A stretch of DNA of 64,000 nucleotides from contig CM070727.1 in the NCBI GenBank assembly GCA_036346275.1, forward strand, positions 5,075,760-5,139,759. The letters run 5' to 3'. Position 1 is the stretch's first letter. Every line of letters starts with the position of its first letter. Position numbers and translations under genes: made by a program. The notes beneath the pieces were generated by a model. That model saw only the letters and a program-made list of their open reading frames with translations. It did no database searches and was not told the origin of the DNA. Origin of the DNA: Otatea glauca. Lineage: Eukaryota > Streptophyta > Magnoliopsida > Poales > Poaceae. This document shows, piece after piece, positions 1 through 11,800 of this stretch.

Positions 1-637
1 ATGTATCTTGGTCATGTTCACGAGCCAACAATCATTCCGAAGCCGTTGCATCACAAGATCTTTGGATATGGCATGCTTTTTTGGTTTACTGTGGTCTCAT
101 AATGATATTAATGTTCTTCATCGGTCCCTCTCTTTGCTAAGTTAGTGAAGGGCAAGCTTGTAGTGAATTATATCATGAACGGTCACAACTATACAATGGG
201 ATACTATCTTGCAGATGGCATATACCCTTCATGGGCAACATTTGTCAAGACAATACCAGCTCCTCAAGGGAATAAGAAAAAACATTTTGCGGAAGCTCAA
301 GAAGCAGCTAGGAAGGATGTGGAACGAGCATTTGGAGTTTTACAAGCTCGTTTTGCAATTGTTCGTGGACCACTGCTTTTGGTATCAAGAAACACTTCGA
401 GATATCATGACAGCATGTATCATCATGCATAATATGATAATTGAAGATGAGCGGGATGGAGACCCAGTTGACTACAATTACGAAGCAATGGGAGAAAATG
501 TTGCAGTCTCGCATGAACAAATACCTGAGCTTTCTGAGTTCATTCAAACTCATCAATCTATCAGAAATAGAAAAGCTCACTCTCGGCTTCAGGAAGATCT
601 AGTCGAGCACTTATGGCACCATTATGGAGGGATGTAG
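1..637 (+). pseudogene. PIF/Harbinger transposase, C-terminal half, frameshifted
   Basis: Translations in two frames match the Harbinger DDE transposase encoded at 37711-38605. One frame (about 145-365) has YLADGIYPSWATFVKT followed by the final catalytic-Glu block KDVERAFGVLQARFAIVRGP. A second frame carries the C terminus, from MTACIIMHNMIIEDE to WHHYGGM and a stop at 635-637. A small deletion near 368-372, relative to the other copy, shifts the frame. Another shift is needed before 145, where the part with the second Asp (SHNDINVLH) also appears interrupted. The enzyme would cut and paste elements at TWA sites, but this copy cannot make a full protein. It points toward the Myb-like ORF, which is on the other strand. 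Confidence 0.8.
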
Positions 638-889
638 TCAAGCGCTAGTTTACTGTTTCTGCACTTCAACTATAATGTACTAGTTTATGCACTTCAACTA
701 TGATGTACTTCAATAAAGAGATTTCTTCCACACACGCTCGTATTCTAATTGAAGTATTGCAGAGAAAGAATGGCTATATTTGAATGCGAGAAATTTAAAT
801 CCGAAATAATGCATACATATATTGTAGCATAACATGGTTTAGTAGCACAAAAGTTTACAACAAATTAGTTCATACATCATAAGTAGAAC

Positions 890-1954
890 TCAATCGGACC
901 TATTACATCTTCGAGCGATGATATCATTTTGCAAGGACAGGTAGTATTGTTGTTGTGGCCCACTCAAGCGACTAGTGTCGACGCTCATAATTCTCTCTTC
1001 TTCCATCATTCTCTTCAATTCAAACTCATTTTTTCTTATCTCAATCTTTTCCTTCTCTTGAGCAATCCTCTCATGTTCTTGCGCAAATGCTCGTTCGTAC
1101 CGCTCTTCCTTCTTCTGCTCTTTCATAATCTCCATTTCTTTCGCCTCTTTCCTAAAGTTTTCCGGTGCTTGATGTAGAGTGAACTTGTTACACCACTCTC
1201 AATGAAGCTTTACCACGGCAGAATCGCTCTTTCTCGGCCTTCCTACCGGTGGCCTTCGAGCACATCACCTGCAGAGGAGCATCTTCATGAAAATGGCTTG
1301 CATTAGAGCTAACAGACTGGAACTACCGGAGAAGCGATAGATGATGTCTTCTGTTTTTTCTGAGATAAATGACCAGTCCACTTTGGATGGTGTTGTAATA
1401 CGTTCCAGCAATGCAAGTATGTAAATAATCTCCCTTCTTCTTCTTGATACAAAGCTTTAGCATGGACAATCTGCAGAAGCACAGGTACCTTATTAACATG
1501 GACACACATATGAAGCAATGATAAAAAAGGGATATGGACCAACCTTATCCTGCTCTGTTATCCCGCTTTGCCTTCTACGCACAATGCGGTCATAGCATCC
1601 ACAAAACTTGTTGACATGTTCTTGAATAGATGACCATCGGTGCATAAGTGAATTTTGACTACGCTCCGAAAAGAAATTTTTGTTCTCATTGAAGTAATCA
1701 TGTATTCTACTCCAATATGTGGCACGAGTTTGTTGGGTCCCTTGCACTGGATCCAAACTAACATTCAGCCATGCCGACACCAACATGTTGTCTTCATTCT
1801 CCGAAAAATTTTTAGACCTTTTATTGTGAGCTCTCGGCTGGGGAGTGGAGTGGTCAACTGGAGAAGGTTGCTCCCCAACTGGGCTTTCATCCCAAGGTAT
1901 TTCACTTCCCCCCTCACTCAACAGACGAGCATAGAAGTCATCCATATTGCACAA
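890..1954 (-). pseudogene. Harbinger ORF1: Myb/trihelix-like DNA-binding protein, decayed
   Basis: The minus strand reads from 1954: an acidic N terminus, then NFSENEDNMLVSAWLNVSLD, a Myb/SANT-like start, continuing through YWSRIHDYFNENK and SLMHRWSSIQEHVNKF. This is the layout of the second protein of PIF/Harbinger elements, which helps the transposase bind DNA. A probable intron of about 100 bp follows (donor after about 1550, acceptor CTGCAG before about 1465), then ALYQEEEGRLFTYLHCWNVLQHHPKW, the family's conserved downstream block. The C-terminal coiled-coil part (890-1135, rich in Glu/Lys/Arg, RMMEEERIMS) is in a different frame, with stops between about 1140 and 1310. I infer a non-functional remnant. 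Copy II lacks this gene entirely. Confidence 0.75.
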
Positions 1955-2093
1955 GTCAGAGACATCAATACTTCATTAAGCAAATATGCGTAGCAACACA
2001 TGCAATAAGCAAAACACATGTCAATGTAAATGAACTTACAGTCTTAAAAGTACAACACGTCTTAATATACATAATACAAGAACACGAATAACT

Positions 2094-2862
2094 CTAGTCA
2101 CTAGACTTGATACTTTCATCCTCTCTAAATTGATGGTCATCACGTTTGCCCGAATCATCGGTCTCGTAGTCGTACGGGCACAAATGCTCGTCTACGCTGG
2201 ACAAAGTGTCTTCTTCTTCTTCTTCGGGTGAATCGACACCGTCTGTTCGCACCAAGTCTTCCGATTGTATGGCAAGTTCATCAAGGCGGTGAGCAGTGTG
2301 TTCGATCGCAAGTAAGAGTCGGTTGAGTTCATTCGCGCTTTCGCTTGAGCAAGGGGAAAAATTGTCATACACTATGTTCTTAATATCACTTGCAATTTCC
2401 TCTATGCGATTAATTGTCCAAGCATGCACTTCACTGACTTTCTTTGAATCTTTATCCATCTATATGCAAGTAAATAGTACACTAAGACACAACATAATAG
2501 TGTACCAATCTGGAGGTTACAGCTAAGAGGATAATATTACATTGAAAAGTTATGATACTATAACCAAATAGCTAGAAAAGTGTATTATAGTGCAGAAACT
2601 TATTTCGTAGTACAGCTTATATTCCGTAGCAATCAAATTCCATGCATTCAAATTTTGATCAATCTACCATCAAACCTAACAGGCTACTGTTATGAACTGA
2701 GATTAGTTCGCTTAACAACCAATAAGGGAATTAAATGTAAACCAAACAAACTGAGATCAGGTATATTGAATGTTTCAATTTCCAAGCTTAAGCAAATGTG
2801 CTGCATACCGTCAAACAGAAATCTGGAGCCTCAACAACACCCCCAGGAACTAGCACCTCAAA
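2094..2862 (-). CDS. Spliced accessory ORF of the Harbinger element (two exons seen)
   Basis: Two minus-strand exons have good splice sites. Exon B, 2809-2862, follows CTTTGCAG and ends before GTATGC; it is 18 codons beginning FEVLVPGG. Exon C, 2094-2459, follows CATATAG and starts MDKDSKKVSEVHAWTINRIE, running 121 codons to a stop with an acidic C terminus (EEEEE near the middle, ending KSSD). Joining B to C keeps the frame. The same two exons with the same splice sites occur in copy II at 37324-37377 and from 37603, where C is cut by the internal deletion. I do not recognise the family. It could be an element accessory protein or a captured host gene. Another coding-like stretch at about 2959-3041 (minus, LGPNKEVAHKLLAYK) has no counterpart in copy II and does not join in frame. 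Confidence 0.5.
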
Positions 2863-3519
2863 CTGCAAAGGAACATATCACACTATAAACTAAGAGAAGG
2901 CACAGCTAGAATTGACCAACACACAGAATAACTAGGATCAATAATGCTTAAAGAACCTGTACCCATGAACCGCTTCAGGCCAAAGTGAGCAGCACATTTG
3001 TACGCAAGAAGTTTGTGAGCAACTTCTTTGTTGGGTCCTAGCCTCAAAATTTAATTCTTAGTTCTGGCATTCATGAAATTGAGAAATGGTTTTGAATCAT
3101 GCAAGCAACTCAACAATGGATGAGTGCCAGGGATAATTTTCATGAAACAGAAATCGGTAATCATAAACTTGTGGTGTGAAATGGATAGTCCGACATAAAT
3201 TCCATATCACAAGAATTTTTGGTATCATGTGCACCTTATACTTTGATAAGCCAATGTGTATGTGCTATTTTCTTGTCTCTACAGCCAATACTTGTCAAAA
3301 GATAGCAAATGTGGAACTACTAAACTTACATTCATCAGTACTTGTCTCTCCAGCCAATACTTGTCAATACTTATAGTGACTACTACAATGCAAATGCAGT
3401 TTCCTAGAAGAAACGACCCACACTAAACTTACATTCATCAGTCATGATCAACAACCAGCACAAGAGAGCTTGTCAGTTTCAGAAGGGAACTTCTCAGTTG
3501 GCATTATCACAGTTCACCG

Positions 3520-4130
3520 GTTGAGATACTCATTCATCAGTCATGATCAACAACTAGCACAAGATAGCTATTCTTAAAAGGAGTACTTCCAAGACAGTAG
3601 CAGGTAGCATCATACTGACTAATAAGGTGAAGAACTAATAGTGCAAGCAACAGCCAGTGAACTTGGATGAACAAAAATGAAACCACATGTTGAAAAAATC
3701 TATCATACATCAAGACTAGTAATCAATAACCAACAGATCAAGAGTTCGAGCCGACTGATCAACAATAAACACAAGATTCCCATACAGATTAACAGAAAAC
3801 ATTAGGAGACGAAAAAGTTATCATAAACTGAAACCATCAGCAGCAGCAAGAATGGTATAACACTATAACACGGAGGATTTGAAAACCACAAATAATAGCA
3901 CTAGTTGGAACTCTTTTCAATCCAGACTACCCACATTCCATAGAAACAATTCTAGACTACCCATATGTAGGTTTTCTTAATTTTCAGTTGAGATACTCAT
4001 TCATCAGTCATGATCAACAACTAGCAAAAGATAGCTACTCTTAAAAGGAGTACTTCCAAGACAGTAGCAGGTAGCATCATACTGACTAATAAGGTGAAGA
4101 ACTAATTGTGCAAGCAACAGCCAGTGAACT
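3520..4130. repeat. 144-bp direct duplication inside Harbinger copy I
   Basis: Bases 3520-3663 and 3987-4130 are nearly identical (both begin GTTGAGATACTCATTCATCA and end CAGCCAGTGAACT), differing at only a few positions. A shorter relative of the start, with TCATCAGTCATGATCAACAA, also occurs near 3437. About 320 bp of unrelated AT-rich sequence separates the units. Nothing coding was recognised here. Confidence 0.85.
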
Positions 4131-4139
4131 CTGAAATGT

Positions 4140-4842
4140 GAAGGTGGAGGTGGAGGCGTAAACACGTAAATGTTTTACCTTTCTTGTTGACCAGATCCAG
4201 ATTCTCGTGAAGTGAAGGTGGAGGTGGAGTCTGCGCCGCTGCAATGGCCGGTGTGCGGGCGAGGAGACGAGGAAAGTGTCCGTGCGTGCGAGTTGATGCT
4301 GAACAACGGGGCTTCCATAGATAGCAACGGAAGAAACACGAAGATTCAACACAACAATAAAAGAAATAGCAAGATCCATTGGATCCGGCAAGCATACGAG
4401 GAGGGGCTAGTATTACCAATCGAGTGAATCGCGCTTGAAGCTTGGAGATCGAGGGGATGGCGGGGGGAGAGGAAGTGGCAGAGACGGGCTGCCGGGGGAG
4501 ACGAGGCGGCGTCGGCCTGCTTGGGGAGACGGCGGCACCGGTGGGGGGAAGCGGCGCTAAGCGGCAGGAAGATGAAGCCTCGCCGGCTACCGACGGAGAT
4601 AGAGCTGCGCTGCGCCGTCGCCTTGCTTTCGCCTCCTCTCGCCTCTCCAGCCGGATGTTTCACCCAAAACGCACGAACGCAGCAGCGCCAACGGCTCCGC
4701 CGATAGCGAGCGGAGAGAGGCTCGCTAAATATAGGGAGCCTCTCTCCGCCGGCAAATTTTGGGGAGGCAGATGGAGAGTCTTTTGGAGCTTGTGTTTGCA
4801 GCAAATCTGTAAAATTTGGAGATAGGGAGTGGGAAAGGTAGT
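4140..4842 (-). other. GC-rich subterminal/leader region of Harbinger copy I
   Basis: This stretch, read on the minus strand away from the right terminus, is rich in CG and CCG triplets. It contains GAGAGAGGCTC-type blocks that also occur beside the left terminus of copy II (about 34740-34790). Open frames run on both strands, as expected from base composition. I read it as promoter/5' UTR of the element, not protein coding. Confidence 0.5.
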
Positions 4843-4860
4843 CTCTTGGAGATGCTCTAA

Positions 4861-5309
4861 CATTAAGATCCTAGATCCATTTTGGTGCTCATGCTTAACT
4901 TGTTCTATGTCAAAAGGTCATGAACACAAGCTAGGTGAAGATGCTACAAATTTTTGTACATGGATTTTGTCATACTAGAGAAGGATATATTGTTGAAGGA
5001 ACACTAGTATCTGATGTTTCATACATCCTGATGCCTGCCTAACACGCAATGAAAATATTGTTGACATGACAGAAAATATCAACATTTTGATATAAAATTA
5101 CTGAAAATGGGCAATATGATTTCGAATGACCCGAAAGGCTACATTTAAAGGTGGCAACGAAAGTCAAGTTTCCACATGACTTTCACACCCATTTCTGAGC
5201 GGCATTATAATTTGAGATTTGAGAATATAGGCCTCATAACAATAAACTTGTAGATTAGTTGTTTAAACACGAGACAACAAAAAAAGGCACTCAATAAGAA
5301 GAAGAATAC
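4861..5309. other. Non-coding spacer
   Basis: AT-rich sequence between the Harbinger right end and the exon-like block. No reading frame, repeat or transposon end was recognised. Confidence 0.5.
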
Positions 5310-5746
5310 CTTCTTTCTCATCTGGGCTGGCAGGAAATTCATTTTCATGTTCACAGTATGGTGCGGGAAACTGAGTGCAGCTAAACCAACGGCGCATAAT
5401 GACCTTTTTCCTTCTACTTCTTCCTGCCTCTATGCCTTCAGTTCCTAAGAAAAGGGGTGAAATACGAATATATATGGCATCAATACAAAATGTTGACTAG
5501 GAGTATTAGTACTTCAATAAGAACAGCCATAGCCAGCATGGAAATGTTCAAATTTTTTTTTTTTAAAAAAGCTATTACAGAACAATATAGGCATGGATCA
5601 TGGGGCAAACATTACATATGCACTGACTGGGAAAAGAAAAATAGATTTGCATCCACTTCTGCCAACCACCCATGCAAGTGAACTATCATCGTCGCGTTCT
5701 ACCTTTCTCTTCTTTTCTGGATTTCCGATGTTTATCGCGTGATGAG
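5310..5746 (-). pseudogene. Host gene fragment: two phase-compatible exons, unknown function
   Basis: On the minus strand, exon X (5703-5746, after GGTTGCAG, before GTAGAA) reads SSRDKHRKSRKEEK. Exon Y (5310-5444, after TTCTTAG, before GTATTC) reads TEGIEAGRSRRKKVIMRRWF, then SCTQFPAPYCEHENEF. Exon X leaves one base that completes a Gly codon with the first two bases of Y, so the join is in frame. A further coding-like stretch lies upstream at about 5853-5930 (TEKDNASNVMDEYGLTL). The product is basic and then Cys/His containing; I do not recognise the family. The gene appears interrupted on its 5' side by the copia element at 6048 and on its 3' side by the Harbinger ending at 4857, so it is probably a relic. 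Confidence 0.4.
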
Positions 5747-6047
5747 CTGCAACCTTTATATGTCTATGTCCTAATCAATAACAACTTTAGCCCTAAATTT
5801 TTTGTTTCAGTTCACGCGCAATGCACAAGGGTGCTTAACTAAGATGAACTAGCCATCCCCATCTACAATTGCATGTAGGGTTAGGCCATACTCATCCATC
5901 ACATTGCTTGCATTGTCCTTTTCAGTTCTGCCATTACCTAACGAAACCTTAATTACCATAACCAGCAACTAAAGCAGAAAATGGAGGCAGCGAGGCCTCC
6001 CGCAATCACAACGACCTCGGCATCCACATCGGCACAGTTGTACATGC

Positions 6048-6272
6048 TGTTGGGAAACCCTCGTGGTCCATGGAAAGTCCACGTTGGCCCCTTAGCCGAA
6101 ATCTTAGGTGAGCGCTATAAAAAGAGGAGAGGGTCCCCCCTATGTACAAGCAATCATTAGCAATAAAACAATTCGGCTGTTGCTCTCCCTAAACACGTGT
6201 CTCTCTCTCTCTGTTCTCCAATTCAGATCTGTTCGGGAATCCCGGACTATTCGATAGCGAGGTTCCTTAACA
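6048..6272 (+). repeat. 5' LTR of copia-A copy 1
   Basis: 225 bp, TG...CA ends. It contains the promoter-like TATAAAA near 6117, an AATAAAA signal near 6155, and a CT-rich tract (about 6187-6202). It pairs with 12682-12907. Confidence 0.95.
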
Positions 6273-7596
6273 CGTTATCAGCACGAAGCTCTACCGGAGA
6301 TCAGAATTGAAAAGGTGAGAAAGGTGGGATTTTGGCAATCGAATCTAAACGCTTGTCGTTTCTATGCATGCTTCTATCCTACGCATCCGGTACTATTCGT
6401 CACGCGGCAAGAAGCTACAATGACATGAATCTACAGTACAGATCGTTTTTTTACTTTTACTGTACATCCGAAAAAACCAGCATCACGCACCTGAAGCACC
6501 GACGCCTCCTCGATTCGCACGCTCGGCACGAAGCCGTTGCAGCCGCGCTGACCTCCGACGTCCTGGCCTCGCGACGCAGCAGCGCCGCCCGCCAACGATC
6601 GTCTCGCCTCCGCCCGCCCACCGCCGGCGTACGGCTCGGCTTTGGCCTCTGCGCCGCCGGCCTCGGCCCCGCGCCCGCCGCTGAAGCGCCGAGGCGGCTG
6701 CCGACGACGGCTTCGCCGCGCGACGAAGAGTGCCCGACGGCGGCGCGCGACTTCCACGCCACGCCGCGCCACAGACGAAGACCGCCACGGCCATGTGCAA
6801 GAAGCGCCGCCACACAGACGAAGACCGCCGCCGCAGCTTTCGCCATCGCCCGAAGCTCGCTCCACACACGCCGCGCCGGCGCGCCGCCAAGATTCGCAGA
6901 ATGCGCGACTCGCGCCGGCCGTGTAGCCGCTTGGTCGACCGGCTTGCCGCCGCGACCACGCCGCCGCGCAGACGGCGCCGACGGCCAACCCACGGCCGGC
7001 GCCTCGTTTGCGCCGCGCCGCCCCGCCGCCTCGATAAACGCTAGCGCTCGGCGCCTCAAGACGCAGCCGCCTTGGCTCGACCTCGGCCGCCTTCCGCCCG
7101 CTTGCTCTGTCGGCCCGCCGCCGCAGCCCCTCCGCCGCCCGCCCATCACTGCGGTGTGCGCCCGTCGCGCAAAGGAAAAATGAAGCAATGCGTCGAGGGA
7201 TGAAGAAAGGCATGAAGAAGAAGAAAAAAATAGAAAAGCGGCGGCGGCTGGGGGCGGCTAGGGGAAACCCTAGCCGCGCGTGGACTTGGCCAGAAAAGGA
7301 AGGCCCACCCGGCCGGTTCGGCTGGAAAGAAAAAGAAGAGAAGAGGAAAAAAAATGTAGAAAAATTGCAGAAAATTTTGAAAAAATTGCTAGAAAATCAA
7401 GAAGATTTATTTGGCTCTGTTTTTAATTTTTCTAGCTTTATTTCTCTGTTTTATGAATATTCTTTATGAATTTTGAATTCGTTGCTTTGTTTAGCATATT
7501 GAAAATACATATGAATTTATTTTTTCTGCACTTTATGTTTTTGCAACCATTTTCTATCAGATTACACGCAGTAATCTAAACCAGAATTTTGAAATC
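6273..7596 (+). other. Long GC-rich leader between 5' LTR and gag, copia-A copy 1
   Basis: The LTR is followed by CGTTATCAGCACGA instead of a TGG-starting primer site. A block of about 700 bp (about 6480-7185) is extremely rich in CGCC/GCCG and is open in several frames on both strands, including + 6332-7183. After it comes an A-rich stretch (AAGAAGAAAAAA) and an AT-rich segment, conserved with copy 2, that leads to the gag ATG at 7597. The open frames have the low-complexity Ala/Arg/Pro composition that GC-rich DNA gives by chance and match no family I know. I treat this as untranslated leader. Confidence 0.6.
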
Positions 7597-8653
7597 ATGC
7601 AGATGTCTAGCATTGTGAATCGTGAGTTTGAAGAAGCGCCCCGCAGTCGTAACTATCTCACTTGGGCATCGGACGTAAAGATCGTTCTTGGGGCAAGAAG
7701 CTCGCGCCGCGATTGGTCTAGGGTCCTCGCAGACGCAAAACCTACCACCGAGCGTAACGATCAAGCCTCGTGCATTTTCTCAGGCACCACCTCTCAGCCA
7801 CTCTGAAGAATGAATATATGGCTGAGGAGAGAGCACTTGAGCTTTGGACTACACTTCAGAAGCGGTTCGAAAAACTCAAGTACACCATCTTGCCCCAAGC
7901 ACAGCAAGATTGGGTGCGCCTGAGATTTGCAGACTATAAAACAGTGGCCGAGTACAATTCTGCCTTGCACAGAATTTGTACCAATATCTCTCTATGTGGC
8001 AAGAAGATCACTGATGAAGAGAAGATTGAGAAAACTCTCTCTACCTTCCACCCTAATGCTATCCAGAGTGCACGCAGCTATTGTCAGGACGCATACAATG
8101 AGTATAGCGAACTGATTGATGTAATGCAAGTTGCGGAATCGCAAGACGATGTTCTACGCAAGAACTACGTCTCGTAGCCACCTGGACGAGGCACTGGCAC
8201 AGAAGTCAATGCCAATAGCTACAAGGTGAGAAAGCCCATTAATAGAAAGAAGGTCAAGCAGGGTGGAAAAGAGAGGACTCAGGCCAAAGGAAAGTCCAAA
8301 GCCCCTGTGAAGAGGGATGACAAAGAAAAGGCGCACGCCAAGCTGTATGGACAGCAGAACCAAACGTGCTTTAAGTGTGGCACTTAGGGACATTGGTCGA
8401 AGATATGTCGGGAATCCAAAGAAGTGATCAACGCATATCAGGCTAAGAGAAAGGCAAAAGAAAAGCCCCCGCAGAAGCACACTTCGCCAACATCGGTGAA
8501 GATGATGTCATGGATGTAGACACCCTACTTGCCTCATCCTCACAGAATAGCCTGGACATCGATGCTGCAGCCATTATTATGGCAAATGAAGAGAAAACTT
8601 CTGCCGATGACATAGAAGCAGAAATTAATGCATATTTTATAGATTATGTTTAA
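7597..8653 (+). pseudogene. gag of copia-A copy 1, broken
   Basis: It begins MQMSSIVNREFEE and continues YLTWASDVKIVLG, then in shifted frames FLRHHLSATLKNEYMAEE and LWTTLQKRFEKLKY, typical of the retrotransposon gag (UBN2-like) domain. A CCHC zinc knuckle near 8368-8410 (CFKCGT then HWSKIC) packages RNA in the particle. In-frame TAG codons at 8175-8177 and 8385-8387 replace CAG and TGG found in copy 2. An indel near 7690-7770 also breaks the frame. The C terminus ends at the TAA at 8651-8653, well before pol starts. Confidence 0.85.
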
Positions 8654-8856
8654 TGCATTTTCTTTAGATTATGGTTGTTAGCACTTTTCTTTGAATAATG
8701 AATTGTAAGCTCTAGAAGAGCATACTTCTTTCATGAATAAATACGCAATTTATTCTTTATCCCAGTATTCTTCAAATTTGCAAGCAATATTTGGATTATT
8801 TACCTCTATCTGATTAGTATTATATTTCTTTTATCTAGAAATCGTGTAGCGCCCAA

Positions 8857-11800
8857 ATGGAAGAGATATGCATTGTTGATAATGGCACAACAAATACCAT
8901 CTTAAGAGAGTCTAAATATTTCCAATGATCACGAAGAACGCTGAAAGATTACTACGATCGCAGAAGCGACTCATATGTAATCGGCTCAGAAGAGCCACAA
9001 TTATATTGCCTATGGGTACAACTTTGGTAATTGAAGAAGCCCTTTGTACCCGTAATCAACGCGCACTCTCTTAAGCTTTAAAGACATCCGCGCCAATGGT
9101 TTTCACGTAGAAACCAATGAAGAAAATAGCAAAGAATACTTGTGCATTGTGAAGCACGCGGTATGTGGAAAAATGGTATTAGAAAAATATCCTCATATGA
9201 ATCGGTTGTACTACACGAATATTCATGCACCAAGTGTATACTTTCTTGAAGACTGTTTTTAGAAGCTCTGAGTTATTTTCTTTATGGCATGGTAGATTAG
9301 GTCATCCTGGTCTTAGAATGATGAGAAATATAGTGAACAACTCACAAGGTCATGGCATTAATGTTAAAAATTTCCCGAATCATGAAGATTTTGTGTGCCC
9401 TGCATGTGCCACCGGGAAATTAATAACTAGACCCTCTGTCATGAAAGTGCAAAGTGAAATCCTCGCATTCCGAACGCATCCAGGGGATATTTATGTCCGA
9501 TTTAGCCTCGTCGTGGCCGTTTCGATACTTTATGGTGCTCATCGATGCTTCCTCGAAATGGTCGCATGTATGCTTATTATCAACAAGAAACCATGCTTTT
9601 GCAAAGCTGATCTCGCAGATCATAAGAATTAAGAATGCATTCCCTGATCATCGCGTGAAGTCCATCAGAATGGACAATGCCGAGAATTTACTTCAAAGGC
9701 ATTTGATGATTATTGCACGCAACAGGATAGCGATTGAGCACTCCTTACCGCACGCCCACACGCAGAATGGACTAGTCAAGCACTAATAAAGAGGATTAAA
9801 TTCATTGCCGATGCTTTTGCAGAGTTGTAACTTGCCCAACACTTTTTGGGGACACGCAGCCCGCACGCAGCAGCTCTTATCAATTTCGCATCGTCGGCCT
9901 ACAACATCCATTCTCCTATGCACTTGTGCACGGATCATCCCAAGATCTCCCATCTTAGAAAATTTTGGTGTATGGTATATGTACCTATACCACCCCCTCA
10001 GAGGACTGCAATGGGCCCTCTCCGCAAGTCTGGGATATACGTTGGTTATGAGAGTGCATCCATAATCAGGTATTTGGAACCCATGACTGGAGACTTGCAT
10101 ACAGTCCGATTCGCTGATTGCATTTTTGACGAGGATCGTTTCCCGTCATTAGGGGGAGGAAATCAACCTTTGGATGAAAAATGCCGAAATCATATGGCAT
10201 TCCACCGATCCCGCACATGACCCCGCACTAATGAAGCAAATCAAGAAGTCCGTAAGATAATTGATTTGCGAATTTAGCAAATGAACCGCCTGATCATTTT
10301 GTGATCCAAGGGCGAGTTAAGTCGCATGTACCCGCAAGGAATGCACCGAGAGGGTGAAAATACCAAAGAAAATAGAAGGTATCCCTTAACCTGCTTGAGG
10401 CCTCAAAGAAAAAGAACAGAAACCCGACTCCTCAAACCCAAAGTACCCGGAGACGTCCGAGAAAATCAAGCAGAGGACTTACCACAACCAATCACGAAAA
10501 TGCCCCAAGGAAAGAAGGGTGCGGTTGAGACTGCACTGGAAAGAAGTCAACGGAAAAGGCAATTCCGGACTTGAATCTTCCACCGCAGAAGCCACGGAAA
10601 TAATATGCGCACACATAGGCGATGAAAGCTAAAGGAACTTGCTCTGCGATAGGGAATAGCAAGTGAAGAGCAAGTAGAAGTGCATGAAGCACCCCATGAA
10701 GAAATGGCCATAAACTTTGTAATAACAGGAGAATCCTCGAATAGAGCAATAGCCAACGTTGATGCATACTTGCAAAGAAGATTGCCTCGATCATTGATCA
10801 TGATCCCGAGCCCGCATCTCTAGCAGAGTGCAAGAAAAGGCTAGATTGAGAAGAATGGAAAAGGCAATCATCGCAGAGTTAGTCTCTCCGAACAAGAGAG
10901 TGGTGTTTGGGCTCAGATGCCGCACACCTCCCCATATAAACCCCGTAGGTCACAAATGGGTCTTTGTTCGGAAGAGAAATGAAAAAACGGTTGTAAGGTA
11001 CAAAGCAAGGCTTGTAGCTCAAGGTTTCACTCAACGCCCGGAGTTGATTATGAAGAAACCTATTCTCCGGTCATGGGAGGAATTACCTTTAGATATTTGA
11101 TCTCAATGGCGACCAACTTGAAGTTGAGAATGAAGCTAATGGATGTTGTCACAAAGATATTTGTATGGAAACTTAGATTCGAGATATACATGAAAGTACG
11201 AGAAAGAATTCCTATCCCGAACCAAGACGGAGCAAATAGAAACACATGCAGTGTGAAATTGGAGAAATCAACGTATGGGTTGAAACAATCAGAAGAATGT
11301 GGTACAATCGCCGAGTGACTTTCTCGCAAGAAAGGCTACACAAACAAATGAAGATTGTCCATGTGCGTTTATACAATGATCCCGAATGGATTCTCAGATA
11401 ACCTCCGTCTATGTAGATGACTTGAACATCATTGGGACGGATGAAGAAATTGAAGAAGCATGCTCATACTTGAAGTCCGAGTTTGAAATGAAGGATTTGG
11501 GTAAAACCAAGTTTTGTTTAGGCTTGCGGCTTGAGCATGTCCAAGGAGGAATCTTGGTACACCAATCAACCTACACGCAGTAAAGTGTTGGAAATGTTTG
11601 GTTTTGAAAAAGCATATCCCGCAAAGACTCCAATGGTCAAGGTCACTCCAAGCGCATCTAGACCCATACTGCACCTAGAGAAGAGGGGAGGAAGTCCCGG
11701 GAGCAGAATTCCCATATCCGAGTGCGATTGGAGCGCTCATGTACCTTGCGAATAGCACCAGGCCGGATATTGCGTCATTGTGAATTTGCGAGCTCGAGAC

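Larger units (their letters stand above)
1..4857 (-). mobile_element. PIF/Harbinger DNA transposon, copy I (right part; left end outside window)
   Basis: The right terminus is seen directly: the sequence ends in TTGGAGATGCTC and is followed by TAA at 4858-4860, matching the GAGCATCTCC inverted terminus and TAA target duplication of grass PIF/Harbinger elements. Inside are a DDE transposase remnant on + (1-637), a Myb/trihelix-like ORF on - (890-1954), an accessory exon pair on - (2094-2862), and a GC-rich leader near the right end. The gene order is the mirror image of the related element at 34629-39408, and subterminal and exon sequences match between the two. The left terminus lies before base 1, so full length is unknown. 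The transposase is frameshifted, so this copy is probably not autonomous. Confidence 0.85.

Noticed and set aside
2959..3041. Minus-strand coding-like stretch (LGPNKEVAHKLLAYK) as exon A of the accessory ORF
   Set aside because: Its donor leaves the wrong phase for exon B and copy II has no counterpart.
6332..7183. A 283-codon open frame in the GC-rich leader of copia-A copy 1
   Set aside because: It starts at TTG, several frames on both strands are equally open, the product is low-complexity Ala/Arg/Pro, and copy 2 does not conserve the protein.
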